Below are positions 42,821 to 53,428 of a stretch of 64,000 nucleotides of DNA, piece by piece. The translations under genes and the position numbers were made by a program. This DNA comes from Plotosus lineatus (taxonomy: Eukaryota; Chordata; Actinopteri; Siluriformes; Plotosidae): NCBI GenBank assembly GCA_024760905.1, contig CM045731.1, positions 19,659,001-19,723,000 on the forward strand, read 5' to 3'. The notes beneath the pieces were generated by a model. That model worked only from the letters and a program-made list of their open reading frames with translations, searched no databases and was not told the DNA's origin. Positions within the stretch are counted from its first letter, which is position 1; each line of letters starts with the position of its first letter.

Positions 42821-43123
42821 ATGGAGGGTGAATTTGATAAAGAAATAAATGAACGGGGGCTAGGTCATGAACCCCTGAAGCCATTATATGCACAGATTGA
42901 GAACACCTTGAAATCAGTGGAGCTAAAGAGCACACTGAAACAGAAAAATAAAGTTGTAGATGAAGCCAGACGAAAGCTGCATGAGCTGGTGACGTCTAAA
43001 AATAAACAGTTGGAGGACAGTGGCCACTTAGGATCCTGGTTATGGGAAAAGGTTAAAGAATACTCAAAAAAAAAAAAAAAAAAAAAAAAGAGAGCAGGGA
43101 GAGAAGGCAAATTTAATATCTAG
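42821..43123 (+). CDS. Small ORF in ERV-B leader region, unknown function
   Basis: A 100-codon frame begins MEGEFDKEINERGLGHEPLK. It is hydrophilic and probably helical (KNKVVDEARRKLHELV), and ends in a lysine run encoded by poly(A) at 43067-43090. I do not recognise it. It could be a matrix-like gag start or an accessory frame. The poly(A) run and the unreadable sequence after it suggest it may be truncated. Confidence 0.4.
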   Translation: MEGEFDKEINERGLGHEPLKPLYAQIENTLKSVELKSTLKQKNKVVDEARRKLHELVTSKNKQLEDSGHLGSWLWEKVKEYSKKKKKKKKRAGREGKFNI

Positions 43124-43362
43124 ACCCAAGCTGAAAAAGGAGGTGGAGGAAATGGAGAACGCACAGCAGGGGTGGACGAATCTCGCGGTCTGCTGGCAGA
43201 GTGTCACGCATCTTCACCATTTCCAGTCGAAGGAAAAATCAAAAGGAGCGGTAACAGCACCTGACACTGAACCACACCATACGCACCCCCGACACCCAGC
43301 GTTAACAGTGTAGATCTTCTCACAGGACCAGAGAGAATAAATAAATACAAATACATATTTCA

Positions 43363-43632
43363 TGCATCAACATGACTGGCACAGGTCAGATACTAGGAAA
43401 TTTAAACGCCACTGAATGGTGCACAAGCATGAATACAACGAAAATTGGTTTTGACCCTTTATCAGGAAGTGATATATGGTGGTGGTGTGGAGACAGTAGG
43501 CTGTTTGATAGGTTGCCACGTAATAAAACTGGTGTATGTGCTATCGTTACCTCATTACTTCCAGTATCAATATACCCTACAACAGCAGAACACTTATTAA
43601 AAGAAGTAAATAGTGTATTACCAGGTGCCTAG
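43363..43632 (+). pseudogene. Misplaced env fragment in ERV-B
   Basis: The frame has SGSDIWWWCGDSRLFDRLP and NKTGVCAIVTSLLPVSIYP, resembling the WxCG...GxC region near the end of retroviral surface subunits in fish ERVs. It stops in an A-rich run at 43633. It lies upstream of gag, where env does not belong, so it is a recombination scar. Confidence 0.6.
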
Positions 43633-43654
43633 AAAAAAAAAAAGTGAATGAGCT

Positions 43655-44210
43655 CGGTTTATTAGGGAAAGAAGGGAGGGACGGACTCCCCTGTCTATAG
43701 ACTGAACAGCCGTGGATGAATGAACATGTGTGTGAATGGAGGATGTAATCCTTGATTAACCTCCTCATATAAACAACTGTGGGATCAATATGAGTTTTTG
43801 TTGATGCGGAGGCAAGAACCCTCCGCCTGAAAAGGTAGAAGCTTGAGGGTTACCACAGAAATAATTAATCGTTGTCCCATAGGAAAAGATAAACCAGTGT
43901 TAGGACACCCTTGGGGCAACAAACCACTGGTCCAAATTGGGTTAAAATGGGGGGTAAAAACAGTAAACCTAGAGATGAATTATAATGTGGAGATTGGAAA
44001 GCAGTAGAAAAACAGGCACCTGATAGAAATAAATATTTAGATTTATGGGTTAGTAAGTATGGATTCAACGGACAGTTAAAGGTAACAAAATTAATAGAAT
44101 TACAGGGAGCTATTAGACGGAACTGTAAAAATAATACAGAAAAAGAAAGCATTCCGATTACAAGTGGATGACAGGCCAACAGGGGGCCAAACATTTGCAA
44201 TACACCGGAA
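43655..44210 (+). pseudogene. Family-C-type leader and gag in ERV-B
   Basis: Sequence from AGGGAGGGACGGACTCCCCTG on matches the ERV-C leader (27540-27221 reversed). Gag starts at ATG 43947 (MGGKNSKPRDEL), with a stop at codon 13, then resumes (WVSKYGFNGQLKV). A deletion leads into GRQANRGPNIC-type sequence at 44160 that corresponds to the later part of ERV-C gag in a shifted frame. No zinc knuckle remains. Confidence 0.75.
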
Positions 44211-44489
44211 AAATGGTCTGCATGGTGCAGCACAAGAAAGAGTAATGCAGCTGGATGGACTGAAGGGCTCCCTCAGATTCCAAGCTATCCCCGCCGAGGG
44301 GCATTTGATGCCAGATATTTGACTTCGGCCCATAGAATGAATTGGGAGGGAAAACTCAGGTGCTCTCTCCTCTCGGTCAACTAGCTTTGTGGGTATTGAT
44401 TGGGTTACTTTCTCGTCACAGCTTACACCCCCACTCCCTCTGCGTTGTCCCGGCGACCCCTCTCTCGATGCATTATAAATCACTTATTT

Positions 44490-46735
44490 TTGTGTATATG
44501 CAGGAATGTCCGTTTAATTTACCCGGTCATGATCTTATGAGTCTCCTCGGTTTACAAATTTCTTTTCATGGTTCGAGCATGATCATCTCCACGTCAGAAT
44601 CTCTGTCCCCTTTTTTGATTGCAATAACCTCCTGTGAATTACCTTTTAATGTTAACGCAGCATGTGCAGTGAGTGAGGTGGCAGAGCAGTGTTCGCCCCT
44701 GGATCAACTGCCCAGGACATTATGGGTCGAACATAAGAATGATGTGGGCTGCGTCGATTGTATTTCTTATGAGGCGAAGCGTCCCGGTAGAACCAGACAC
44801 TCGGCCTCTGTTTGCATTTACACATGGGCAGCAGCAGTACACATGGACACGCCTCTCACAGGGTTTCATTGATTCTCCCGCGGTGTTTGCCACTGTTGTA
44901 CGGGACGCACTAGGGTGCTTTGTTCCCCCTGATGGTTCCTGTGTCCACTCCTATGCAGATGACTTCGGCATCAAGCTCCGTGATCTGTTTTCAAGCCACA
45001 CTCGCTGTCCTTCAGCTCTCTCGGGTCTCAAAGAAATTGAGCCAAGATCGCATCAAGATCAACATCGACACCCAGCGACCGGCTACCAAGCATGCCTTAC
45101 TTGCTTTCCTGCGGTTGATCAAGTACTGCAGGCAGTGGATCCCAGACTGCTCTCTCTCTATGACAAGTGCCTCCGGTCCGCAATACACCACACGGACCCA
45201 CTCCAGCAACCACTCGTATGGACTGAGGACATGCAAAATGCCTTTGCAGCCCTCAAAACGGCCCTCTGCTCGGCTCCAGCTCTGGGCCTGTCGAACTATG
45301 AACTGTCATTTCACCTCTAAATTGCTCACCAAAGGGGAACTGCCTCTGGGGTGTTGGCTCAGGAGCATGGCGGGGGGATGAGGCCCTGTGCTTTCCTTTC
45401 AAAACACTAGACACTGTAGCTCAAGGTTTACCTGCGTGTCTTTGTGCTGTGGCTGCCTGTGCGTTAATGGTTTTAGACGCCGAGAGGATCGTCTTGTCGC
45501 ACCCTTTGATTTTACTCTCACAACATCAGGTCCAACAGATCCTACGAAATTTAAATACACAACACATGTCCTAACAGCGCAGGTCAGGATACGAGGTCAA
45601 TTCTATGCGCCATTGATAACCTCACGATTAAATCTACTTCTTCCCTTGATACCGTGGGTCACGCCTTACAGCGTCTGCTTAATACTCAAAATGACTGTGA
45701 GCCCTGTCCTCACGGCTGTTTGCAAGAAATTGTTGTTGCTACAAGTATTAGGTCTGATTTGTGTTCTACACCTTTACCTACAGGTGAAGCTCTGTTTGTG
45801 GATGGGTCATGCTCTAAACCTGTCGACGGTACCTTTCACTGTGGATATGCCATCTGCCGCCTTTCAGACATAGTGATCGAATCTCATTCACTCCCCTTTA
45901 CGTCTGCTCAAGCTGCAGAATTGTTTGCTCTTACTCGCGCGTACATCTTATCTGCTGACCAAGAGGTAGACAGATGCTTAACATGCACACAGAATAATTC
46001 TTCTAAGCCGCTGGCAGTGCATCAACATCTGCCACAACCAAATACACCATTCCAGGAATGGCAAATTGATTATACCAACATGCCAAGACAGAGACCATAC
46101 AAATATCTATTGGTAATGGTTGATAAATCCTTACGCTGGGTGGAAGCTTTCCCATGCAGCAAGGAGAATGCTAGAGTGGTGGTTCAGAAATTGACACAAT
46201 AAATTATCTCGCGATATGGAATTCTGGTGGGATTAGACTCGGACAGAGGGACCCCCTTCACGGCCAAGGTAACCCAACTGCTCGCAACAGCACACACATG
46301 ACTCCACACGAACTACAGACCGGTAGACCATTTCCTGGACCACACATAGCACCGGACACTGACCCACAAAACCTAACCCATAAACAATACTGTCGTGAAT
46401 TGCAAAGTCTCGTTGCAGCCTTTTCAGATCAAGTAAGGGAGCAGCACCAGGCGGCTACCGGGAGCCCTCCAGACACAGAGTGGGTCCTCCTGAAAGTCCT
46501 CAAGCGAAAGTGGACGGAGCCAAGGTGGACAGGACCCCACAAGATCAAAGAGCGCACCTCGCACGCCGTCCGGCTAGACAGCAAGGGCGACACCTGGTAT
46601 CACTGGAGCCAGTGCGCAGCGGCAGAAGCTCCCAACAGATCACTCGTCAACACACACAGGGACCTGTGTGAAGCAGCAACCTCGTTACCGGCCGGTGACG
46701 AAGAAAAAGACCACCAACAACGCAGGGCAGAATAA
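44490..46735 (+). pseudogene. ERV-B pol with internal deletions
   Basis: Protease end at 44510 (PFNLPGHDLMSLLGLQISF), similar to the family-A protease at 61140. RT from about 44800: LSQGFIDSPAVFATVVRDA and an intact YADD (about 44953). It is then deleted and frameshifted to CLRSAIHHTDPLQQPL. RNase H at 45795-45960 (LFVDGSCSKPVDG; AELFALTRAYIL) jumps into the integrase core (FQEWQIDYTNMP; LRWVEAFPCSKENA), with TAA at 46201. The integrase C-terminal part is at 46298-46735 (RKWTEPRWTGPHKIKE). At least three deletions are present. Confidence 0.85.
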
Positions 46736-47024
46736 TCCCTGGGTGGCAAAAGGGGGTGAGGTAGTCTAACCCTCACCCTCACGGCAAGGCGGAGGAACAA
46801 CGCGCCCCTGCAACAAGTAGCGTGCCAAGCTACCAACGCAAGTTTTGAAGAGTGTTATTCCAATTATACTGTTTTTAATTATATTGTAATGTGCTTTTGC
46901 TTCGAGTTGTGTGACAAAGAGTAGTGAAGGTCATAAGTTCTTTAAGGTGTAGCACGTGACCCTCCCTTAAATACAGTGAAGAATTTACTCTGTCATATTG
47001 AAGGTTTAGCTTGCTAGTTTCTAC

Positions 47025-48627
47025 ATGGAAGGTAAAGCCAGATGGGGTCTCTCCTCGAGTTCACTCATGTGTATTTCTTTTTTAGTCTCCTTGTTGGTGG
47101 TGCTCCCCATCCTGTGGGTACTTGACCCGCCCCTTACTCCCTCACAGAACGATATAACCACCACAGCCCACAGCAGACGCCGACGATTAGTCACACTAAC
47201 TAGATTCACTTCGCGCAGCCTGGACAAGTGCCTGGTCAAATATGGAGGTATAGAAATTAAGTACGACAAAGGCACTAAAGCCACATTTACTTTTGACCTT
47301 TGTACTGTTATAAACTGCGCAGGTAAGAACACCACGTGGCAGGGATACGACATCTATCTCTGTGCGGCCTTGAGTTATGCGGCGCATGCCCGATGGTGCC
47401 CTTTCTGGGGGAACATTATAGCGTACACCGGGGCACGGACACCGGAAGTCCATACCGCCGAGAGATTACGCGGACGAGTTACAATACAGCGCGACTTTCA
47501 CATAAGCCAGAATCCTATCTCCCTGTCCATCAATAACATGTACACCTGTCTCGGGGAACGAGCGGATCAGTGGGGTCTCCGGGGTTGTATTGGGGGCGAA
47601 TGCATCATCACTCTAGGAGTATCGATATCTGGATCCGACCCCTTGGGCCTCATCAAAATTACTCTGGTGGACCCTTTCAAAGTCACAACTTTGAAATCAC
47701 ATTCACCCAAGTACCCAGCGATTAATGCGACCCTTTCCCCTCAAATGGACAGTGTAAAGGTTCATGATTTTTCAAAGATTCCCGATTCAGATTATTCGGA
47801 TCACTATTGTACCAGCCTCAGCATCAAACCTAGTAGGTGTCCTTTCACGCTGCGTGTAAAGTCCATCTCCTCGTTCGACATTAAGCACACGCACCGGTCG
47901 ATTCCGCGCTTGGGAAGCAAGGCTTTCAAGGGTCTCCCACTTATATCGATGCAATCGGCGTTCCTCGCGCGCATCGGACGAATACAAATTAGTGGACCAG
48001 ATTGCGGGAGGGTTTGAATCGTCCATTTGCTGGTGGTGCACTATCAACAAGAATGTCGATAGGATCAATTATATTCATTATAATGTTCAACGCTTGACCA
48101 ATCTTACCAGGGATGCTGTGGAAGGACTGGCAGCCGAGCTCAGGGCCAATTCACTTATGACATATCAAAACCGCATGGCTATAGATTTTTTACTTAGTGC
48201 CCACGGTGGCGTTTGCTCCATGTTTGGGGAAGAGTGCTGCACCTTCATACTCAATAACACCGCGCCAGACGGGTCAGTCACGAAGGCCTTAGACGGGCTG
48301 CGGACTCTGGCCACCGAACTGAAGGAACACTCAGGCGTTGATAATGTCATACTTAATTGGCTGGACAGACACTTCGGTAAGTGGAAAGGTTTGATCGTTT
48401 CAGTTGTGATATCCATCATCTCGGTGGATGGACTCCTCGCCCTATGTGGCTGCTGCTGTATCCCTTGTATTCGTTCCCTATGTATCAGGTGCATCTCTTC
48501 CACCCTGGAAAAAGGGGGTCCTCTTCCTCCCCCTCCATATCAATTTCCTCAGATGCTAGCCGAGTCGGAAGCTCTCCTTTCGCCGGGGTCTCTGGTAGAT
48601 GAAGTCGCACTTAGACCCCAGTTCTGA
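47025..48627 (+). pseudogene. ERV-B env, two overlapping frames
   Basis: The first frame (47025-48017, 330 codons) has a hydrophobic signal/anchor, a basic SRRRRLV stretch and a Cys-rich surface-type domain with N-glycosylation sites. The second (47992-48627) starts in another frame 26 bases before the first ends. It holds the transmembrane subunit: a helical heptad region, an immunosuppressive-domain-like segment ending in a CX6CC motif (CSMFGEECC, about 48213-48241), a membrane span, and a Cys cluster CGCCCIPC. The frame break lies between the two parts. I found no clear furin site. Confidence 0.8.
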
Positions 48628-48805
48628 TTAGATTTTACTATGGGCAATTTTGCATGCAGTTAGAGTTTTTACAGATATCATATTTGCCTTTTATACAGCT
48701 TTTCTATTTGCTTTGGTTTCATATGAGGTTGTATACGTTCTTTTCTGATGTCCTATTATTTTTGTTGTCCTGAGTGGCTCCTTGGTTGATCTCCTAAAGG
48801 AGATC

Positions 48806-48818
48806 AAAAGGGGGAAAA
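48806..48818 (+). promoter_or_regulatory. ERV-B polypurine tract
   Basis: AAAAGGGGGAAAA directly precedes the 3' LTR, as needed for plus-strand priming. Confidence 0.9.
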
Positions 48819-49409
48819 TGTAAAAGTGCATCATATTATCATGTACTTTAGTACAAACACTGCCGTATATAACGGTACAATGGTACTTTGTTTTTCTATG
48901 TTTTGCTATACTTAAATGCTTGCTGAGAATAATCAAATAATATGCTTAAGGGGCCATTCTGCATGTCTATTGTAAAAGTGCATACTCAGACACACTGAGC
49001 CGTTGGGGGTCTGTGTGCAATTCAGCAGTTTCTAAATCCGATGGTCTCCTCACTTCCTCACAATTTCCTCACTTCCTCATTTCGAGATCAGGAGGCGACA
49101 GCGTGAAACTGATGTGTGTAGAGGTGAGGGGAGTGTGGGGGTCGTGACGCACCCGGATAGAGCCCAGACTTATCTCCTCCTGTTGAGACAACGACACAGC
49201 GTAGACCCAGCCCCAAACCAGGAAGAGGGAACCTGCTCTGAAGCCCTTAAAAGCACACACCCGCGAGTGAGACCCCAGACCTTAACGAGCGTGTCTTTTA
49301 TGCATGTTTGTTGGGTCTCCGTCCTCTGCAGACGACGCAATAAAGCTTCTCATATTCAACTCAAAACCAGTCTCCAGTCGTCTTCTTCCACATTCAACGG
49401 ATCCTAACA
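48819..49409 (+). repeat. 3' LTR of ERV-B
   Basis: 591 bp. Against the 5' LTR I find only TTTAGTAC for TTTATTAC and GAGGGGAG for GAGGAG. Confidence 0.95.
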
Positions 49410-50192
49410 CAGACCATGACATGAACTATATACACTTTAATAATATGAACAAAATAAGACAAAATTCACAACTGACATCTTAAAGCTAAACCACATACAA
49501 ATTAACCAAGGGTCCCATAGTCACCAAGCACCCGCAGCAGGGTAAATTTAGAGATGGCGCATGTGCTGGCGGGAAAGGCTTGCCATCCTGCGTGTCGGAC
49601 AAAACAAATGATGACCATCCTCTCATGGGCTGTGAGTGGATGTGGATGATGGACTTCGACGATGAAGTCCTGAACAACAAAACTTTGGTGAAGCGCGTTC
49701 CATGGTTCACCTTGGATGAGTTGATCCATGATCTGCCCGAAGAGCCACAAGGAGACTGGAAGAAACTGGAGGAGACTGGAAGAGCCTGTCACCAGTCGGC
49801 AACAGGTCCTTGATATAGATTCCCCCAACAAGCTGCTTTTTCTCTGGTACAAGCCTGAACAATCCCAGGCAAGCCCAGACAAGCCTATGTTGCTTCTCCC
49901 CTCCGTTGGGTTGCGCAACTCCAGTCCTTTCCACCGTTTTCTCCAGGATGCAGCACTCCCCTGTGATTTCACAACACCCCAAAGCATTGTACAATACCAC
50001 CAGTACATGTGCACTCAGGTCTCGCACCACTACTACCTTAAAGTACATGTGTCCCTAAACATATTGCATCTATGTGTGAAACTATCAATAGCCCTGACTC
50101 ACCAATGTGTACCAGTGAGTAGATACAGCAAACATATATTATATAAGTATTTTTATATTTACATTCACACAAATATGTACATGCTTGTAACA

Positions 50193-51139
50193 ATCCTCTC
50201 GTCACTGTCGAGCTCTGCTGCGCGGGGCACTGGGCGAGGTAATGGCCCTTCTAGGCACAGTAGACGCAGAGACGGTTGGCCAGCCGCCGGTGCCTCTCTT
50301 CAGCCGTCAGTCTCGTGCGGTTCACCTGCATGGGTTCTTGGCTGTCATGCTCCCTCAGAGGGGGAAATGGTGAGTGAGTTCGAGGTGGGGCCCCCTTCCG
50401 GGATCTATCCCTCTCTCAGCCGGTTGTCCAGTCTGGTAGACAAGGTGATTAATTCCTCCAGAGTAGTCTCGAGCCGCGAGCTCGTCTTTCAGCCATTCAT
50501 TGAGCCCCTGCAGGAAAGCCCTCCTCGCAGCGCGGGGTCGTTCCAGCTGCTTTTGATGGCGAGAATCCGAAATCGGATGGCGTACTCCACCACTGACTGT
50601 GAGCCTTGCTGAATACGTAGGAGCTGGAAGCTCGCCTCCTCCCCTTTCGCCGGATGATCGAACACCTTCTTTATTTCTCGCATGAACTGATCTATCTGGG
50701 AGCATAATTCCGGGGTATGGGTAGCGACTGCTAGCTCCCAGGACGAGACTTCCTCCATGAGTAGGCTTATGATGAAAACTGTTTTTGCTTGATCAGTGGC
50801 GTATGTGCGGGCTGAAGACGAGAGAGCACTGGTGAAGGAATGGCCTGCAGGGGCCGATCACACCCCAATACCTGGCTGGCGTGGGAATGAGAGGTTCTCG
50901 GTGCGCGGGGAGTATCACTGGCGCTGGCGCTGCTGCCAAAGTGGAAAGTGAAGGGTGAGGGGGCGGGGTCGCGGTAGCGAGGTGAGTGGCAACGGCGTCC
51001 ATCCTTCCGCCGATCTGCGCCAAGCTGGTGGTTATGTGCTGGAGTTTGTTCATCATCTGATGCAAGGTGGCGTCGTGTCATCCCAGTAGGGCGCCCTGGT
51101 CGGATAGTGCCTGCCAAAGCGGGCAGTCTCTGCTGGGTC
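50193..51139 (-). pseudogene. Chromovirus gag
   Basis: Starts at the Met at about 51142 (MDPAETARF) 19 bases after the LTR. A frameshift and a stop come early. Then HQMMNKLQHITTSLAQIGG (51065), and the conserved capsid part at 50758-50500 (ELCSQIDQFMREIKKVF; QGSQSVVEYAIRFRILA; WLKDELAARDYSGG). The end keeps a partial zinc knuckle (HYLAQCPARS-like, about 50240). Confidence 0.8.
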
Positions 51140-51149
51140 CATGTTTCAG

Positions 51150-51160
51150 GTCAGAAGATT
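51150..51160 (-). promoter_or_regulatory. Chromovirus self-priming site
   Basis: The minus strand reads AATCTTCTGAC one base after the 5' LTR. It is the exact reverse complement of GTCAGAAGATT in the LTR (51352-51342, minus). That segment lies about 31 bases downstream of a TATAAA on the minus strand (about 51383), where transcription should start. This is the arrangement of Tf1/sushi self-priming elements. Confidence 0.8.
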
Positions 51161-51161
51161 C

Positions 51162-51521
51162 TGTTAAGCCTGGGGTGTAAGCGTTGAACCCAGAGATGCA
51201 GGAGACCAAAGAAGGTTCAAAAAATTTATTAAATACTTGGGAAAGTAAATTATGGGAATACTAAGTCAATGGAACTGGTTGAGCACGAAGGAAGAACCAG
51301 GGGTCAAAGAGAAAGCTGAGGAGCAGAATCACGGGGAAAACAATCTTCTGACATCGGCGGGAAGCACGCCGCTCCCATTTATAGCTGGCTGCTTGCTGAT
51401 TGCAGATTGGGACCAGGTGCGCTCTGCTAGGAACTCGCCTACCGGCAACCGCCACGCCCCTCGCCAGCACCGGCAATGATTAAAGAAGAGTTAATTCCAC
51501 CAGCCAGCACAGACCATAACA
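51162..51521 (-). repeat. 5' LTR of the chromovirus
   Basis: 360 bp, TGTTAAGCCTGG...CCATAACA on the plus strand. The minus-strand TATA box lies in GCTATAAATGGGAG. Confidence 0.9.
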
Positions 51522-52150
51522 AAGCAAAACAACCACAGACGGATCCATTCTAGAGGAAGTGGAGGACTTCAAGTATCTGGGGTCCCACATGGAAAGCACC
51601 TGCAAGGACATCAACTCCTGTAAGGCAGCAGCATGGAGAGCCTGTAACAAGCTTGAAAAGATCTGGAAGTCAGACTTGCCGAGTAAACTCAAAACATGCC
51701 TCTTTTTCTCAACAGTGGAGTCAGTACTTTTGTACGGCTGTGAGGTATGGATGGTCACCCCTAAACTGGAGAAACAGCTAGATGGTTGCTACACAAGGAT
51801 GTTAAGGTGCATCCGCAACATGAAGTGGGAGTAACATTGTACAAAGAGCTTTATGCTGGTCTTGCAAAACTGTCAGACAAAATACCAGCCAAGCGTCTAA
51901 GATTTATCAGACACTCTTTCAGAAACAGCAAGGAAGTACTCTCTAACTTAGTGCTACGGTCTCCAACACATGGGAGAAGGATGCCTGGAAGACCACCCCT
52001 CACATACCTAGATGTGCTACAAAGAGACACTGGTCTACAGGTTGATGGTATGGGAAAGGCTATGCAGGACAGGAGCTACTGGGCAGCCATGGTGGTTCGG
52101 GTGGCAGAAGAAAACTGGCACCCAACTAAGAAAAATAATAATAAATAAAT
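51522..52150 (+). pseudogene. Second LINE family, 3' end of the RT polyprotein
   Basis: The frame resumes after the chromovirus with EEVEDFKYLGSHMESTCKD, VESVLLYGCEVWMV and LDGCYTRMLRCIRNMKW. It is then frameshifted to KELYAGLAKLSDKIP, GRRMPGRPPLTYLDVLQRD, and ends in an AATAAATAAAT tail. The whole RT palm that should lie between this and 37466 is missing. Confidence 0.8.
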
Positions 52151-52204
52151 AAATATACATCTAAAAACTTACAAGTCTTCTACAGGAGTAAGCAGAAGTG
52201 AAAT

Positions 52205-52207
52205 TAA

Positions 52208-52261
<54 letters not shown>

Positions 52262-52345
52262 CTATTTAATTTAATGTAAAAACTCGACTGATGCAAGTTT
52301 CCGATCTCGCATGGTGTTTTTTTTTTTTTTTTTTTTTTAATGAAG
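52205..52345. repeat. (AT)n and poly(T) runs
   Basis: AT run at 52211-52257 and T run at 52316-52338. Confidence 0.95.
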
Positions 52346-52689
52346 ATTTATGTACACCTTTGTAAAAACTTAATGCACAGCAAATTTAAACTGCTGTGAA
52401 TGCAATGCAATACATCAAATCCATGTACCACATCTAAGACAGACAGGTAGACAGACAGGCAGACAGGAGCACAAACACATACCTGAAATATCTGGGCAGG
52501 TGAGAATGATTTTGTCCAGCTCTGCTCTCTTGGTGGTGAAGTTGTATCTGAAAAGATGGATTGAAAGAATTTAACCACATATAAACATGGTATGTACACA
52601 CTGTCCAGCCCATAAAAAGGGTCCCATATGCTAATATATATTTCCTGGACCACTACAAGCCTCGGTTACAGTGCGTAGTTTGACAAACT

Positions 52690-52930
52690 TAAACAAGACC
52701 CCAACATTTATGTCCATTCAGCTTTGGGTTCATTTTTCACTGATATCCTGAATTGACGACGAGAAACCTGAACAACTCCCTAAAATCTTCACCAGCACAT
52801 CCCAAGGATTTTTGACAGGGTTAAACTCAGGTCTCTGTGGTGCCAGGTCATTTGGGAAAATATTTCCTCATGCTTCCTGAACCACTCTTCCACGATATGA
52901 GTATCGTGCCATAATACGCTATATTAATGG
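52690..52930 (-). pseudogene. Possible Tc1/mariner transposase relic
   Basis: On the minus strand, short stretches resemble the middle of a Tc1-type transposase (a GTTKTGFNP-like segment near the TGTGGTGCCAGGTC at 52838). It is heavily broken, and no ends were seen. Confidence 0.3.
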
Positions 52931-53014
52931 TGTTGAGCCTTGACCTGACAATTACTGCACAGTATTCAGGGATAAATGGTGTCCAGCAATATAATATTCA
53001 AGTGGGTGTGTGTA

Positions 53015-53019
<5 letters not shown>

Positions 53020-53107
<88 letters not shown>

Positions 53108-53359
53108 AAAATAAAAGGACAGGACAAAGACTTTCTATTGAAACTCCATTTATCACTACAGATCTGTTTCGAGGGGTGGTGAAACCATCCTCTCTCTTCA
53201 GGTGAATATAGAAGAAGTTCTTCTATGTCGGTGAACATGGCGTCCTCTAGATGGGGTGGTGTTCATTATGTATTCGGGGGCGGGTTTTTTTAAATATCGA
53301 TACATGCATACATGTGCATACATTAGTTTTTCTCATGCCCGTGGAATCATATGTACACA

Positions 53360-53426
<67 letters not shown>

Positions 53427-53428
53427 GT
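53020..53428. repeat. Two long (AT)n microsatellites
   Basis: 53020-53105 and 53361-53425. Tyr-Ile frames across them are artefacts. Confidence 0.95.

Larger units (their letters stand above)
41182..49409 (+). mobile_element. ERV family B, young mosaic provirus
   Basis: 8.2 kb with two LTRs (589 and 591 bp) that differ by one substitution and one 2-base indel, a perfect tRNA-Pro primer site, and CAGA target duplications on both sides (41178-41181, 49410-49413). The order is leader with stem-loop array, small ORF, an env fragment, a family-C-like leader and gag, a family-A-like pol with deletions, env, purine tract. No complete pol frame exists, so it must have been copied by enzymes from another element. 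Confidence 0.92.
41119..50192. mobile_element. Unclassified TG...CA insertion in the chromovirus, hosting ERV-B
   Basis: Chromovirus gag homology ends at about 50193 and protease homology starts at 41118. Without ERV-B the DNA between them is about 840 bp, begins TGTTACGG and ends TTGTAACA, which suggests a solo LTR, but the four flanking bases differ (CACT/ATCC). No protein homology was recognised. The 77-codon frame at 49580 is unconvincing. Confidence 0.4.
37469..51521 (-). mobile_element. Ty3/Gypsy chromovirus (sushi-like), nested host
   Basis: Minus strand: 5' LTR (51162-51521), self-complementary primer site, gag (51139-50200), then, after nested insertions, protease, RT, RNase H, integrase and chromodomain (41118-37838), purine tract and 3' LTR (37469-37822). 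The LTRs differ at roughly 10% of positions by eye, so it is older than ERV-B. No matching target duplication is seen (ATCTG left, AAGCA right). Confidence 0.9.

Noticed and set aside
49728..50612. A 294-codon plus-strand frame
   Set aside because: It crosses from the unclassified insertion into the antisense of chromovirus gag. No motif is seen, and it is a shadow frame.
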